In this document: positions 29,733 through 39,076 of the stretch, piece after piece
Layout of the letters: the number at the start of each line of letters is the position of its first letter
Numbering within the stretch: position 1 is the first letter of the stretch
Origin: Sulfuricurvum sp. 17-40-25
GTDB lineage: Bacteria; Campylobacterota; Campylobacteria; Campylobacterales; Sulfurimonadaceae
Length of the DNA stretch: 64,000 nt
Assembly (NCBI GenBank): GCA_002282015.1
Contig: NCIJ01000001.1
Location: forward strand, 186,001-250,000
Reading direction: 5' to 3'
The notes under the pieces: model-generated
Told to the model about the DNA's origin: nothing
The model's database searches: none
What the model saw: only the letters and a program-made list of their open reading frames with translations
Program-made: the position numbers and the translations under genes

Positions 29733-30806
29733 TTAAAGCTTTTTCTCTGATTTATGCTTCTTTTTGTCTAGGTACATTTTCTGGTCACCTTCATGGATAA
29801 GCGCTTCAGCTTCAGGATATTCATCAGGTCCAGCCTGAACAATACCTACGCTGATAGCGACATTTTCTACTTTCTTCTCAATCTCGGCTTTTAACCTATT
29901 AATATAAATTTCTTCTGCTTTTGATTCACTACAATTAGGAAGAAGCAGGCAAAATTCATCTCCGCCGTAACGGAAACAGCTGTCCTCAGTTCTTGAGACT
30001 TTTTTGATACATGCACTTACTGCTGTTAAAATTACATCTCCTGCTTGATGCCCCTGCGTATCATTAACAATTTTAAAATCATCGATATCAATGTAAACAA
30101 GACATATAGGTTCCGAACGGCGCTGAGCTGCACGTAATACCCGTATCAAAGTCTCATTGAGTCCTCGTACGTTAAGCAATCCTGTCAAAGGATCATTTTT
30201 AGAAAGTTCTTCAAGCTGTGCCGTTCGTTCCTTAACTTTCTCTTCGAGCGAACTTGCGTACTGCTCTGATTTTTCTTTGGATGATTCTATTTCCGATACA
30301 AGACTTCGAATATAAGTTTCAAATACCAGCGTTATATCGAATAAAAATAATTTATCGAGTGCAGCAAGCGTCTCTGCAGCTACATCAACATCATCTATTG
30401 ATTCTCTAACAGCATTTACAAGCAGCCCCTTTAGGGTACTGATAGCAGAAAGATAAAGCTTCGGTTCTACACCGATACGCTTGTGTACCAGACCAATCCG
30501 CAAACGATTATTCACATATTCCAAATCATATAATCCGCTAAAAAGGTCAAGAACATAATGGCGCTGTGCATTCTCCAAACGTGACAAGGTATCCGCATCT
30601 CCAATAAGAAGAGAAATCTCAGGGATACTTGTTTGTAATTCATAAAATACCGTTACTAGGCTGTCTATCATCATTTCAATACTATTTTTACAGCCTTTTA
30701 AAAGATCACAATCTTTTTGTGTCAACGCAAGTAGCATCTTACGATTGGAAATATCAAATTCAGTAATACGCATTTGCTCCAGCAGTGTTTGATCGGTCTG
30801 TTTCAT
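29733..30806 (-). CDS. Globin-coupled diguanylate cyclase
   Basis: Makes the second messenger cyclic-di-GMP, probably under control of oxygen or another gas ligand. 357 residues: an N-terminal globin-sensor domain (about 1-170) with the proximal heme-ligand candidate His108 in GLVHKRIGVEPKLYL, as in DosC-type sensors; a coiled-coil linker (170-200); and a GGDEF domain (203-350). The active-site loop GGDEF is at 281-285, and a product-inhibition I-site RTED (272-275) lies five residues before it. Active site and I-site are intact. AAGG lies six bases before ATG. Monocistronic, convergent with the HIT gene. Confidence 0.9.
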   Translation of the reverse strand: MKQTDQTLLEQMRITEFDISNRKMLLALTQKDCDLLKGCKNSIEMMIDSLVTVFYELQTSIPEISLLIGDADTLSRLENAQRHYVLDLFSGLYDLEYVNNRLRIGLVHKRIGVEPKLYLSAISTLKGLLVNAVRESIDDVDVAAETLAALDKLFLFDITLVFETYIRSLVSEIESSKEKSEQYASSLEEKVKERTAQLEELSKNDPLTGLLNVRGLNETLIRVLRAAQRRSEPICLVYIDIDDFKIVNDTQGHQAGDVILTAVSACIKKVSRTEDSCFRYGGDEFCLLLPNCSESKAEEIYINRLKAEIEKKVENVAISVGIVQAGPDEYPEAEALIHEGDQKMYLDKKKHKSEKKL

Positions 30807-30884
30807 ATTTTGCCTTGAAATAACAATTTATTGCATTTTATGAGAAATTATAACATAGTAAAAAATTTCAATAGACTAACTGAA

Positions 30885-30959
30885 ATGAATAAATTTTTAT
30901 TGAAGAGTGTATTAGGTCCTTCATACTCAGCTGGCGAAGGTGTAGAATTAATGATTTAA
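30885..30959 (+). other. Possible 24-codon small open frame
   Basis: ATG at 30885 to TAA at 30959 would encode MNKFLLKSVLGPSYSAGEG and five more residues. No convincing ribosome site precedes it and nothing similar is known to me. It lies in the 196-base gap between the diguanylate cyclase and the OsmC gene, in front of the terminator hairpin. Recorded as a possibility only. Confidence 0.15.
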
Positions 30960-30970
30960 AAAAGGAGGGA

Positions 30971-30996
30971 CTGTTCGTGCAATTATCCACGAACAG
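30971..30996 (-). terminator. Rho-independent terminator after OsmC gene
   Basis: Perfect 9-bp stem CTGTTCGTG / CACGAACAG with an 8-base loop. On the minus strand it is followed by TCCCTCCTTTTTT. It begins 6 bases past the stop codon of the OsmC-family gene and should end the argH-osmC transcript. Confidence 0.85.
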
Positions 30997-31002
30997 TAAA
31001 AA

Positions 31003-31467
31003 TTACGCATTACACCCTTGAAGAGTTCCAAAATCCACGGCACTTCCGCCACCGCTGATCATTTTTTCGTTTTCACGAATGATATTACCATTATGTTTAA
31101 TAGTATACGTAATCGCTGTTGTATCACGAATCGTATTGATGGTTGAACAATACGTCTCTAGACTCGCCATCACCCAGCGTGCGGCAAGCGTATCATCTGC
31201 ATTGGAATCAAAACGGTATTCCAAATGAAGTGCATTAAACTTTTTCGGAGCTTCTTCGCTTCGAACGACTTCTCCATCCACTTCCAAGTTAGTGACTTCA
31301 TACCCCTGCTGCTTTGGTAACATAATCAAATCGGTTGCACTGCACGTAATAATCCCGCTTAAGAAATACTCGATTGGAGATATTTGCGGACAGTCGATGA
31401 TAAAACTGCTTTTTTCGGTTTTGGCTTCAAAGCGCATAGCATCTTTATGACTTACGGTAATTTTCAT
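31003..31467 (-). CDS. OsmC-family protein
   Basis: 154-residue OsmC/Ohr-superfamily protein; members reduce organic or fatty-acid hydroperoxides through two cysteines. Cys42 in [11 protein letters not shown] and Cys107 in ETYCSTIN occupy the positions of the redox pair, and [10 protein letters not shown] matches the family helix that carries the first cysteine. It is closer to the general OsmC/YhfA group than to Ohr. It overlaps the end of argH by 4 bases, so the two are co-translated, though the metabolic reason is unclear. The C-terminal extension (about 20 residues, [16 protein letters not shown]) is unusual. Confidence 0.87.
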   Translation of the reverse strand: MKITVSHKDAMRFEAKTEKSSFIIDCPQISPIEYFLSGIITCSATDLIMLPKQQGYEVTNLEVDGEVVRSEEAPKKFNALHLEYRFDSNADDTLAARWVMASLETYCSTINTIRDTTAITYTIKHNGNIIRENEKMISGGGSAVDFGTLQGCNA

Positions 31468-32849
31468 TTGTTCTCCTGTAAATAATGGTCAAAATAAATA
31501 ATCTGTTCTAAGGTACGCACTTCTGCCGTACCACCTTGGGAAATACGTGCGTTCATTGAATGTTCGATACTCAAATAACGCATTACGTTCTCTTGGATAC
31601 GTTCGTCTATTGCATGCAGTTCTTTGTACTCAATCTCACTTAGATCAATCCCTAATACTTCAGCACGGGCTACGGCTTTACCCGTAATAAAGTGAGCTTC
31701 ACGAAACGGTACATCGCAGTGTTCGACCAAATAGTCAGCCAAATCGGTTGCACTCAAATGACCTAACTTACACGCATTTTCCATATTTTCTTTTTTAACA
31801 GTCATTGTCTTAAGCGCTTCACGTAAGATCTCAAGTGAAATCTCTGCCGTTTCTACACTGTCAAACACCCCTTCTTTATCTTCTTGGGTATCTTTATTGT
31901 ACGCCAGTGGAAGCCCTTTCATAACGGTTAAGAGTCCCATCAGGTTTCCATACACCCGTCCAGTTTTACCGCGAAGCAGTTCAGGAACGTCCGGATTCTT
32001 CTTTTGAGGCATAATCGATGATCCTGTTGAATATTCATCTGAGAGTTCAACAAAACGAAACTCATAACTCGACCACATAATAATCTCTTCTGAAAGACGG
32101 GAAATATGCATCATCATTGTTGAGATATTAAACAGTATTTCCAAAGCAAAATCACGGTCACTGACGGTATCCAGACAGTTAATACTGACACTGTCAAAAT
32201 CCAAAAGCTTGGCAGTCATTTCACGATTAATATTATGCGGTGTACCTGCAAGTGCCGCACATCCGATTGGAGAAACATTGTTACGCTCATACGAGCTTTC
32301 AAAACGCTCAATATCGCGTTTTAGCATCGTAGCGTATGCGAGCATGTGAAATCCGAAATTGATCGGCTGTGCATGCTGTAAATGAGTCATACCCGGTAAT
32401 AATGTCGTTGCATGCTCTCTAGCTATATCAACGATTGCGCGCATTACTGTTTTTATTTGAAGTGCTATTTCACTGTTTTTACGCAATACATAACGTCGAA
32501 AATCTAAAGCTATCTGATCATTTCGACTTCGTGCAGTGTGCAGTTTTTTACCTGCATCACCAATGATAGTCGTAAGACGCTTTTCAATCGCCATATGCAG
32601 ATCTTCATCCCCAATTTTCCATTCAAATTGGCCTTCTTCGATCTCGTTTAAAACCTGGGCCATTCCCTCTTCGATTGACGTAAGTTCTGTTTGCGTTAAT
32701 ATTCCCTGTGCGCATAACATTTTTGCATGTGCAACTGATCCCTCAATGTCCTCGCGGTACAGTTTTTGATCAAACATAATTGAGGCATTAAAGTGTTCTA
32801 ATAGTGACGATGCATCTTGTGAAAACCGTCCGGACCACATTTTTTCCAT
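31464..32849 (-). CDS. argH: Argininosuccinate lyase
   Basis: Final step of arginine synthesis: splits argininosuccinate into arginine and fumarate. 461 residues, the usual length for this fumarase/aspartase superfamily enzyme. The signature loop [12 protein letters not shown] begins at residue 276 and carries the catalytic serine; TARSRND (105-111) and MTHLQHAQP (154-162, with the catalytic histidine) are also present. It overlaps the OsmC gene by 4 bases. ATG preceded by an AGAG-type site in the leader. Confidence 0.97.
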   Translation of the reverse strand: MEKMWSGRFSQDASSLLEHFNASIMFDQKLYREDIEGSVAHAKMLCAQGILTQTELTSIEEGMAQVLNEIEEGQFEWKIGDEDLHMAIEKRLTTIIGDAGKKLHTARSRNDQIALDFRRYVLRKNSEIALQIKTVMRAIVDIAREHATTLLPGMTHLQHAQPINFGFHMLAYATMLKRDIERFESSYERNNVSPIGCAALAGTPHNINREMTAKLLDFDSVSINCLDTVSDRDFALEILFNISTMMMHISRLSEEIIMWSSYEFRFVELSDEYSTGSSIMPQKKNPDVPELLRGKTGRVYGNLMGLLTVMKGLPLAYNKDTQEDKEGVFDSVETAEISLEILREALKTMTVKKENMENACKLGHLSATDLADYLVEHCDVPFREAHFITGKAVARAEVLGIDLSEIEYKELHAIDERIQENVMRYLSIEHSMNARISQGGTAEVRTLEQIIYFDHYLQENK

Positions 32850-32902
32850 GATCTCTCCGTTATAGTATAAAAGTTAAGGGATTTTAGCGGAATTTGGTTA
32901 AG

Positions 32903-32929
32903 AAAAAAGCATCATCCAAAAGGATGTGC
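32903..32929 (-). terminator. Rho-independent terminator after cytochrome c gene
   Basis: On the minus strand GCACATCC, loop TTTT, GGATGATGC, followed directly by TTTTTT. It is a strong five-pair core with partly paired flanks, 23 bases past the cytochrome stop codon. Confidence 0.7.
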
Positions 32930-32951
32930 CTTATGAAGACAAAGCAGTGTA

Positions 32952-33287
32952 TTAGTTACAAGCGGGGACATTACCGCTATCTCGAGCGTACTCGGTAAGA
33001 AAGTCTTCCAAATGTCGAGAGTCTTTGGTGAACTTTCGATCCCCAAAATAGTCCCAAGAAGACTGCGCTCTTCTAGATGCAATATGAATATCGGCTAATT
33101 TCTCACCTTTTCTATCCATAATCTTTTCCCACGTTCGTGTGTTTTTAGACGCTGCAAGTTCCTGCCCACCACCATGACAATCTTTACAACTCTCAATGTA
33201 GACCTTCTGACCTTTATAGGTCGCAGCATTGACTACAGAAGCAGCCAATAAAAATGAAAATGTTACGAATAGATTTATTTTACTCAT
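32952..33287 (-). CDS. Small periplasmic c-type cytochrome
   Basis: 111 residues with a signal peptide (cleavage likely after VNAA, about residue 22) and one heme-binding motif Cys34-Lys-Asp-Cys37-His38. After the heme site the sequence is charged and the only later Met is Met58 in KIMDRKG, the candidate sixth ligand. A cysteine near the C-terminus (VPACN) is unpaired. This fits the class I monoheme cytochromes that shuttle electrons in the periplasm of sulfur- and nitrate-respiring Campylobacterota; the partner is unknown. It is a single gene with its own terminator. Confidence 0.87.
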   Translation of the reverse strand: MSKINLFVTFSFLLAASVVNAATYKGQKVYIESCKDCHGGGQELAASKNTRTWEKIMDRKGEKLADIHIASRRAQSSWDYFGDRKFTKDSRHLEDFLTEYARDSGNVPACN

Positions 33288-33401
33288 TAATTAGTAATTC
33301 CTGTTATAAAAAATGTAAATCAATGCTACATCAGTAATTCTAATAAATTGCTTAATAACACTCTTATCCTATGCAAAGCAAACAAGGATGTAGCGATTTA
33401 G

Positions 33402-35222
33402 TTAAAGTTGATATTTTTTCTCTAAATTCGCTTCTAAATCCCAAAGAGAAAGTAATTTAAGTTTTTCGATCACAGCGGGTGTACAGTTCACATCTCCCGG
33501 CCATTGGCGATCAAATCCATCATAATGATTTTTAGACGTTCCATCTATGGAGACTATGGAACCGTTGATCGTTATATCACGTCCAGCGTCCATATTATTG
33601 GTCACACGCCACAACAGCATGTACGGATTATGGATGTCATTATTTTGGGCATCAACAACGATGACTATTCGTAAATAAGACTGCAGTGACGATAGTATCT
33701 CAGCCGTACGGGACAACGAACGATTTTTAGTTACGCTGATAATCGTTATAGGATTGGCAGTGTGTCGCATATACTGCGTCACTTCGTGTACTTCATTTAA
33801 AAATGGACGTATCAATCCAAGAAGCTCATTACTGTCTACGACTGTTGGTTTCTCAACATTAAAAGAAGCCGTAAAATCAATACCAAGTTTTCCTCCGACC
33901 AATGCCTCAGGACTGGAATGATCCAATGCATCGGTTATCCCCTCGGAGATAAAAATACATTTTGGTAAAAAACGGTTAAGGGCATAGGTTGCTAATGCTT
34001 CATAATTCGTTAACTTCGGAGCATCTTCACCAAAAAATAGGGCGTGTTTTACAAAACTCATTTGCCCTGATCCCCAAAAAAGATGCATAAATTGCTTGCT
34101 GTGCCCTTTGTAAAGAGTACGCATTTTTGCCAAAATAAGATTGTGAAACACACCATTCTCTGGCATATGGTAATCGATTAAATTAGAGGCATTGGTTTGA
34201 AGCAACGGTAAGAAAACACGTTCTGTCGCCCATCCCATATATTTGTCTTCCAAAGGCGGTTTTCCAACAACCGTTGCGAGATAATGAGGATTTTTACGAC
34301 TGGTAATAGCACTGACTTCAAGTGCCGGATAATGTTCTTCCAATGTATAATAACCGGTATGATCTCCAAACGGACCTTCAAGCACCATCTTCTCAGGATC
34401 AACCCATCCCTCGATCACGAAATCAAGATCTTCGGGAACATACAAGGGGGTAGTGATGGATTGTACGAGCTTCACCGTCTCTTTTTTGATAAGACCGTAT
34501 AATAGCAATTCATTCACACCATACGGCAATGGGGCAGTAGCACACCAAGTGTACAATGGATCACCGCCAATACCGATAGAAACCGGCATTTTCTTCCCAG
34601 CACGTTGATACTGATCAAAAAAGTGCGAAGCATCTTTATGAATTTGCCAATGCATCCCTAGATGATTTTTATCGTACACTTGCAAACGATACATTCCTAG
34701 ATTAACAACTTCACCATTCAGACTTTGAGTATACACCTGTCCCATGGTAATAAAAGGACCGCCGTCCTCTTCCCATGTCGTTAGAATCGGTAAGTCGTAT
34801 AAGTTGATCTCATCGCCTTGAAAAACAATTTCCTGACAAGCCCCACGCGTTTTGAGTTTTTTAGGGAAGATGTCTTTCATATTAAAAAGATCACCCAGCA
34901 TTCCCACTTTTTCTTTAAAACCTTGCGGTGGTTTCATGTGTAACAGTTTTTCGATCTCAACCGCCACACCCTCAACATCACGTCCAAATAACAATTCAGT
35001 TCGTGCATAGGATCCAAAAAGATTCATGACTACAGGAGTTGAAAACTCTTTATTACTTTTCGAATCAATCGGATGGGTAAACAAAAGGGCTTTGCCGCCA
35101 CCTTCTTTTTTCACTTCGGCATACGCCAAATGTGGAATCTCAAGATGTATGTCCAAAGGGGTATCAATCACACGCAGTTCACCGCGTGATTTCAACAGTT
35201 CAAGCGTTTTGGCTAATGTCAT
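33402..35222 (-). CDS. UbiD-family decarboxylase, menaquinone (futalosine) type
   Basis: 606-residue UbiD-family protein. UbiD enzymes are prenyl-FMN-dependent decarboxylases. Length and sequence (LFTHPIDSKSNKEFSTPVVMNLFGSYAR; IGIGGDPLYTWCATAPLPYGVNE; EGPFGDHTGYY, given here as landmark segments) fit the SCO4490-type group used in the futalosine menaquinone route, which Campylobacterota use in place of the classical Men pathway. Glu and Arg in the EGPFGDHTGYY region belong to the family active site. It overlaps hemC by 4 bases and is the last gene of the eight-gene run. Assignment to menaquinone is by family knowledge. Confidence 0.9.
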   Translation of the reverse strand: MTLAKTLELLKSRGELRVIDTPLDIHLEIPHLAYAEVKKEGGGKALLFTHPIDSKSNKEFSTPVVMNLFGSYARTELLFGRDVEGVAVEIEKLLHMKPPQGFKEKVGMLGDLFNMKDIFPKKLKTRGACQEIVFQGDEINLYDLPILTTWEEDGGPFITMGQVYTQSLNGEVVNLGMYRLQVYDKNHLGMHWQIHKDASHFFDQYQRAGKKMPVSIGIGGDPLYTWCATAPLPYGVNELLLYGLIKKETVKLVQSITTPLYVPEDLDFVIEGWVDPEKMVLEGPFGDHTGYYTLEEHYPALEVSAITSRKNPHYLATVVGKPPLEDKYMGWATERVFLPLLQTNASNLIDYHMPENGVFHNLILAKMRTLYKGHSKQFMHLFWGSGQMSFVKHALFFGEDAPKLTNYEALATYALNRFLPKCIFISEGITDALDHSSPEALVGGKLGIDFTASFNVEKPTVVDSNELLGLIRPFLNEVHEVTQYMRHTANPITIISVTKNRSLSRTAEILSSLQSYLRIVIVVDAQNNDIHNPYMLLWRVTNNMDAGRDITINGSIVSIDGTSKNHYDGFDRQWPGDVNCTPAVIEKLKLLSLWDLEANLEKKYQL

Positions 35223-36169
35223 GCTTTGTGTCCATCAGCCATAATCTCGGCACGACGTAAAAGCTCCATAGCCCCTTTGTCGATAAGACGTTGTGCCATA
35301 GCTTCACCAACGCCTATAAGTGCATCACGGGTAACATTGAGCTCTTCACCCATCATCTCACTGCCATCTGGGAGCCCTAAAATACTACGAACATCTACGG
35401 TTCCATTAGGCTGGACACGTGCACTCACACCGATTGGAACTTGACACCCGCCTTGCAGCGTATCTACAAATGCACGCTCAATCGTTGTTTCCAATCGACT
35501 GTCACTATCTTCCAACATACTGGCTATTTCAAGTACCCATGGCTCATTGACGGTTTCAATACCCAATGCACCCTGCCCCATTGAGGGAAGCATCTCATCC
35601 ATCGAAATCGGATAGAAATGCGCCACGCTTTGGCTCAGTCCCAAACGGTTAATCCCAGCAGCTGCCAAAATAATGGCATCAAACTCACCCTCTTTTAACT
35701 TACGAATACGAGTATCCACATTACCCCGCAAATCTTTGATCACCAAATCAGGGCGTTCTTTTAAAAGCTGCATACGACGACGCAGTGACGAGGTTCCGAC
35801 AATGGCACCTTGAGGTAATGCAGTAAGGTTTTCGTATTTTTCACTCAACATAGCATCACGGACATCTTCACGCTTGGTAATGGCTGCTAGTAATAATCCC
35901 TTTGGCATTACAGTGGGTACATCTTTGAGTGAATGTACGGCCATTTGTGCTTCACCCGCCAGCATTGATTCTTCAATCTCTTTTAGAAAAAGCCCTTTTC
36001 CACCGATTTTCGCCAATGGAACGTCTAAAATTTTATCCCCGGAGGTAATAACGATTTTGAGTTCTACTTCAACATCACTGTACTTTGATTCAATCACTGA
36101 TTTGATATATTTGGACTGCCAAAGAGCAAGTTTACTGCCTCGGGTTGCTATGGTGAGCTTTTTCATCAA
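35219..36169 (-). CDS. hemC: Porphobilinogen deaminase (hydroxymethylbilane synthase)
   Basis: Joins four porphobilinogen molecules into hydroxymethylbilane in tetrapyrrole synthesis. 316 residues. Cys242 in LQGGCQVPIG holds the dipyrromethane cofactor. Asp82 in HSLKDVPT is the catalytic aspartate, and the SLRRRMQLLKERPDL arginines bind substrate. It overlaps the decarboxylase by 4 bases and directly follows the Dsb-like gene. hemA, two steps earlier in the same pathway, lies upstream in the same operon. Confidence 0.97.
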   Translation of the reverse strand: MMKKLTIATRGSKLALWQSKYIKSVIESKYSDVEVELKIVITSGDKILDVPLAKIGGKGLFLKEIEESMLAGEAQMAVHSLKDVPTVMPKGLLLAAITKREDVRDAMLSEKYENLTALPQGAIVGTSSLRRRMQLLKERPDLVIKDLRGNVDTRIRKLKEGEFDAIILAAAGINRLGLSQSVAHFYPISMDEMLPSMGQGALGIETVNEPWVLEIASMLEDSDSRLETTIERAFVDTLQGGCQVPIGVSARVQPNGTVDVRSILGLPDGSEMMGEELNVTRDALIGVGEAMAQRLIDKGAMELLRRAEIMADGHKA

Positions 36170-37006
36170 TTAGTTAGCCTTTACTACTTTATACTTATTT
36201 TTTGTCGGGTCTTTTTTTCCATTGAAGAAAACAGTCGGTGTTCCTGATACCATAGAACTTTGAGCCACTTTTTGATCGAATTCAAATTGTTTAATCACGG
36301 AAGGACGTCGAATATCCGCAAGGCCCAATCTACTGTTAAATGTTTGATTGAACGCGTCTAAAATTTTGCCTTCATCTTTTTCATTGGCGTTTACATCAAC
36401 CGTATACAAACGCATCACAACATTATCCATACCGCTTTGTTCTGCCGCAATAGCCGCTTTGGTCAGTGTGACTGCCGCAGGATGAAGAGTTGGAAGCGGA
36501 TAATGAAAATAATACACAGCAAATGTTCTTGGGTATTTACTCATATACGACAATGCTTCAGGAACGTAACGACGGCAAAACGGGCATAATGGATCTGAGA
36601 AAATAGCCACTTTATATTTCGCATTCGTATAACCGCTGACCAGATTGTTTTTGGTATAAACATGGTTTGATAAATCAGGAGCAAGCGTATCGTTATAACG
36701 CTCCCCGGTCTTAACATTGACCAATTCGGTTGCCAATGTGTCTCCACTAATGAAATACGTACCGTTTTGATTGATATGACGGTTGTCATTACCCTGCTTC
36801 ACATCGGCTTCGATGGCCACAAAATAAGCCTGCCATCCACGCATACCAGGTACCGCTTTTTTACTATTTATTGCAAGTTCAACATTGGAAACGTTGGCAT
36901 TTGCTGCAATCCCTTTTTTTAAAAATGCTAATACTTCTGCATCGCTTGCGGCAAATACATTAGCGCAAAGCAGGAGAATCGCTGATAATTTCGGCATCAA
37001 TAACAT
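36170..37006 (-). CDS. DsbC/DsbG-like periplasmic thiol protein
   Basis: Thioredoxin-fold protein with signal peptide. I choose the start at 37006 because AAGGA lies five bases upstream; a Met two codons earlier (37012) has no spacing to that site. In the 280-residue frame, a DsbC-like N-terminal dimerisation region (about 22-125) precedes the thioredoxin domain with Cys143-Pro-Phe-Cys146 in FSDPLCPFC, and cis-proline SGTPTVFFNG near 260. The likely role is disulfide isomerisation or thiol reduction, such as in cytochrome c assembly. The first 47 bases overlap the 3' end of fxsA out of frame, so the signal peptide and the FxsA tail share DNA. Confidence 0.85.
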   Translation of the reverse strand: MLLMPKLSAILLLCANVFAASDAEVLAFLKKGIAANANVSNVELAINSKKAVPGMRGWQAYFVAIEADVKQGNDNRHINQNGTYFISGDTLATELVNVKTGERYNDTLAPDLSNHVYTKNNLVSGYTNAKYKVAIFSDPLCPFCRRYVPEALSYMSKYPRTFAVYYFHYPLPTLHPAAVTLTKAAIAAEQSGMDNVVMRLYTVDVNANEKDEGKILDAFNQTFNSRLGLADIRRPSVIKQFEFDQKVAQSSMVSGTPTVFFNGKKDPTKNKYKVVKAN

Positions 37007-37376
37007 TGTCATCCTTTGGTTGGTGTGGTTGGTTTTGTTCTGGGTATTTTGGCATAAAACGGCTAATGATGAGTGAACCTAATAAACTAATATGGATCAA
37101 GACAGCGATAGCATCCGTAAAAATACCCGGCATGATCAGTAAAATAGCTCCCAGAAGAGAGAGAAGATTACGCTTATAAAAGCCGTTTGCACTGATACGA
37201 CGCTCTTTTAGCTCCATAACGTTAGAGAGTAACGTAGTCCTAAAATTAAACAAAATGGCGATACCGATCAAGGCACTGACCATAATCTCGGTAAACATCA
37301 TCAACCCACCGATTTTTGAAGCCACTTCAACGGTGATGATGACCTCTAAAAAAAGATAGATTAGAAAATAGATCAT
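36960..37376 (-). CDS. fxsA: FxsA-family membrane protein
   Basis: 138-residue inner membrane protein of the FxsA family (named for suppressing phage T7 exclusion by F plasmids in E. coli; cellular role unclear). Hydrophobic segments lie at about 2-20, 25-47 and 70-105, with the family feature [24 protein letters not shown]. The C-terminal tail is polar and acidic. The last 16 codons overlap the start of the Dsb-like gene, and the first codons overlap proS by 4 bases. Confidence 0.88.
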   Translation of the reverse strand: MIYFLIYLFLEVIITVEVASKIGGLMMFTEIMVSALIGIAILFNFRTTLLSNVMELKERRISANGFYKRNLLSLLGAILLIMPGIFTDAIAVLIHISLLGSLIISRFMPKYPEQNQPHQPKDDNVIDAEIISDSPALR

Positions 37377-39076
37377 CCGATAAGTTCCTTGATTGTTGAG
37401 AGTACATCATCTGCATTCACGGTTAACATCTCGCGTGTGGTACGAATCATGATTTGCACTTGATTGTTTTCCATCTCTTTACCGATGATGACTGTGAACG
37501 GAAATCCGATCAACTCTGCATCCGACATTTTAAATCCAAAACGCTCTTTACGATCGTCCAAGATAGTTTCGATCCCTGCTTTACCCAATGATTCATATAA
37601 GGCCTCTGCATATGCGACATGGGTTTCTTCTTTGATATTTGAGATCATCACATCCACCATATACGGTGCCGTTGCAGGTGTCCAGATACACCCTTTGTCA
37701 TCATGATGCTGTTCGATTACTGCAGCGACCAAGCGACTCACACCCATCCCATACGTACCCATGATAAACGGAGTAGAACGTCCGTTTTCATCCAAATATT
37801 CGGCTTTCAAAGGAGCGGAATAGGTGGTTCCGAGTTTAAAGATATGCCCTACTTCGATCCCCTTCGTGTGCAACAGCTTTCCATCACAGTGAGGACAGCC
37901 ATCGCCTTCTTGTACTTCGACTAGATCCGCAAATACGGCTTCATTCATGACACTCAAATCAACACCCACAAAATGATAATCCACTTCATTGGCCCCTGTT
38001 ATCATAGCGGTTGCATTTTTTGTATCGTTATCCATCACTAAACGGATTTTGTCCTGATCAAGCGGTCCAACAAAACCCGGGATCAGTCCAAGCTCTTTGA
38101 GTTCGTCTTCACTCGCATCTACCAAATCAATAGCCCCAACGCTATTGCATGCCTTGACCTCTTGAAGCTCATCGCAACCACGGATAAAGAAACACACCAG
38201 TTCGCTTCCCTCAACGTACATCGCACGTTTTATCACCGCTTTTAGCGTGTAATACGGGTCTACTTTGAAAAATTGACTCAAATCCTCAATTGATTTAATA
38301 TCAGGTGTTTTAAAACGGGCAAAATCTGCATTTGGTGCTTCAGGGATATGTGTACGCGGTGCACGACGTGCGGCTTCTACATTGGCACCGTATTCACAGG
38401 TATCACACACTGCTAGAGTGTCTTCCCCGCTTTGTGCTAATACCATCAGCTCTTTAGAACCCGTTCCACCGATTGCTCCACTGTCCGCTTCAACAACACG
38501 ATAATCAAGACCTAAACGCTCTAATATACGCTTATACGATGCTTCCATCACATCAAATTCGCGGTCAAGGTCTTCCGTACTCGAGTGAAAACTATACCCG
38601 TCTTTCATCACAAACTCACGGCCTCGCATAAGCCCAAAACGGGGGCGTGCTTCATCCCGAAACTTGGTTTTGATCTGATAGAGATTCATAGGAAGTTGCT
38701 TATAGCTCGTAACACGGTTACGAACTATACTGACCATCATCTCTTCGTGTGTCGGCCCTAAAACAAAAAGATTGTCTTTTCGATCACGAAAACGAAGAAG
38801 CTCTTTTCCGAACTTCTCGATACGTCCGCTCTCTTCCCACAATTCCGCTGGGGTTACAAAACTCAAATCAACTTCTAAAGCTCCAATGCGGTCCATCTCT
38901 TCATTGATAATCGTTTCAATTTTACGCAAAACACGTTTTCCTAAAGGGAGAAAATTATACAAACCACTCGCAACTTGGGTGACAAAGCCACCGCGAGAAA
39001 GATAAATATGGCTAGGAAGCTGCGCATCCTTTGGAGATTCTTTGGTAGTAGGAATATAAGCTTTCGAAAAACGCAT
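37373..39076 (-). CDS. proS: Proline-tRNA ligase (bacterial type)
   Basis: Class II aminoacyl-tRNA synthetase charging tRNA-Pro. 567 residues, the prokaryotic ProS with an editing (INS) domain between motifs 2 and 3. Motif 2 is around [25 protein letters not shown]; the insertion is about 225-400; motif 3 is [24 protein letters not shown]-like near 430; and the anticodon-binding domain is about 470-567. It overlaps fxsA by 4 bases, and its start abuts the hemA stop. Confidence 0.97.
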   Translation of the reverse strand: MRFSKAYIPTTKESPKDAQLPSHIYLSRGGFVTQVASGLYNFLPLGKRVLRKIETIINEEMDRIGALEVDLSFVTPAELWEESGRIEKFGKELLRFRDRKDNLFVLGPTHEEMMVSIVRNRVTSYKQLPMNLYQIKTKFRDEARPRFGLMRGREFVMKDGYSFHSSTEDLDREFDVMEASYKRILERLGLDYRVVEADSGAIGGTGSKELMVLAQSGEDTLAVCDTCEYGANVEAARRAPRTHIPEAPNADFARFKTPDIKSIEDLSQFFKVDPYYTLKAVIKRAMYVEGSELVCFFIRGCDELQEVKACNSVGAIDLVDASEDELKELGLIPGFVGPLDQDKIRLVMDNDTKNATAMITGANEVDYHFVGVDLSVMNEAVFADLVEVQEGDGCPHCDGKLLHTKGIEVGHIFKLGTTYSAPLKAEYLDENGRSTPFIMGTYGMGVSRLVAAVIEQHHDDKGCIWTPATAPYMVDVMISNIKEETHVAYAEALYESLGKAGIETILDDRKERFGFKMSDAELIGFPFTVIIGKEMENNQVQIMIRTTREMLTVNADDVLSTIKELIG

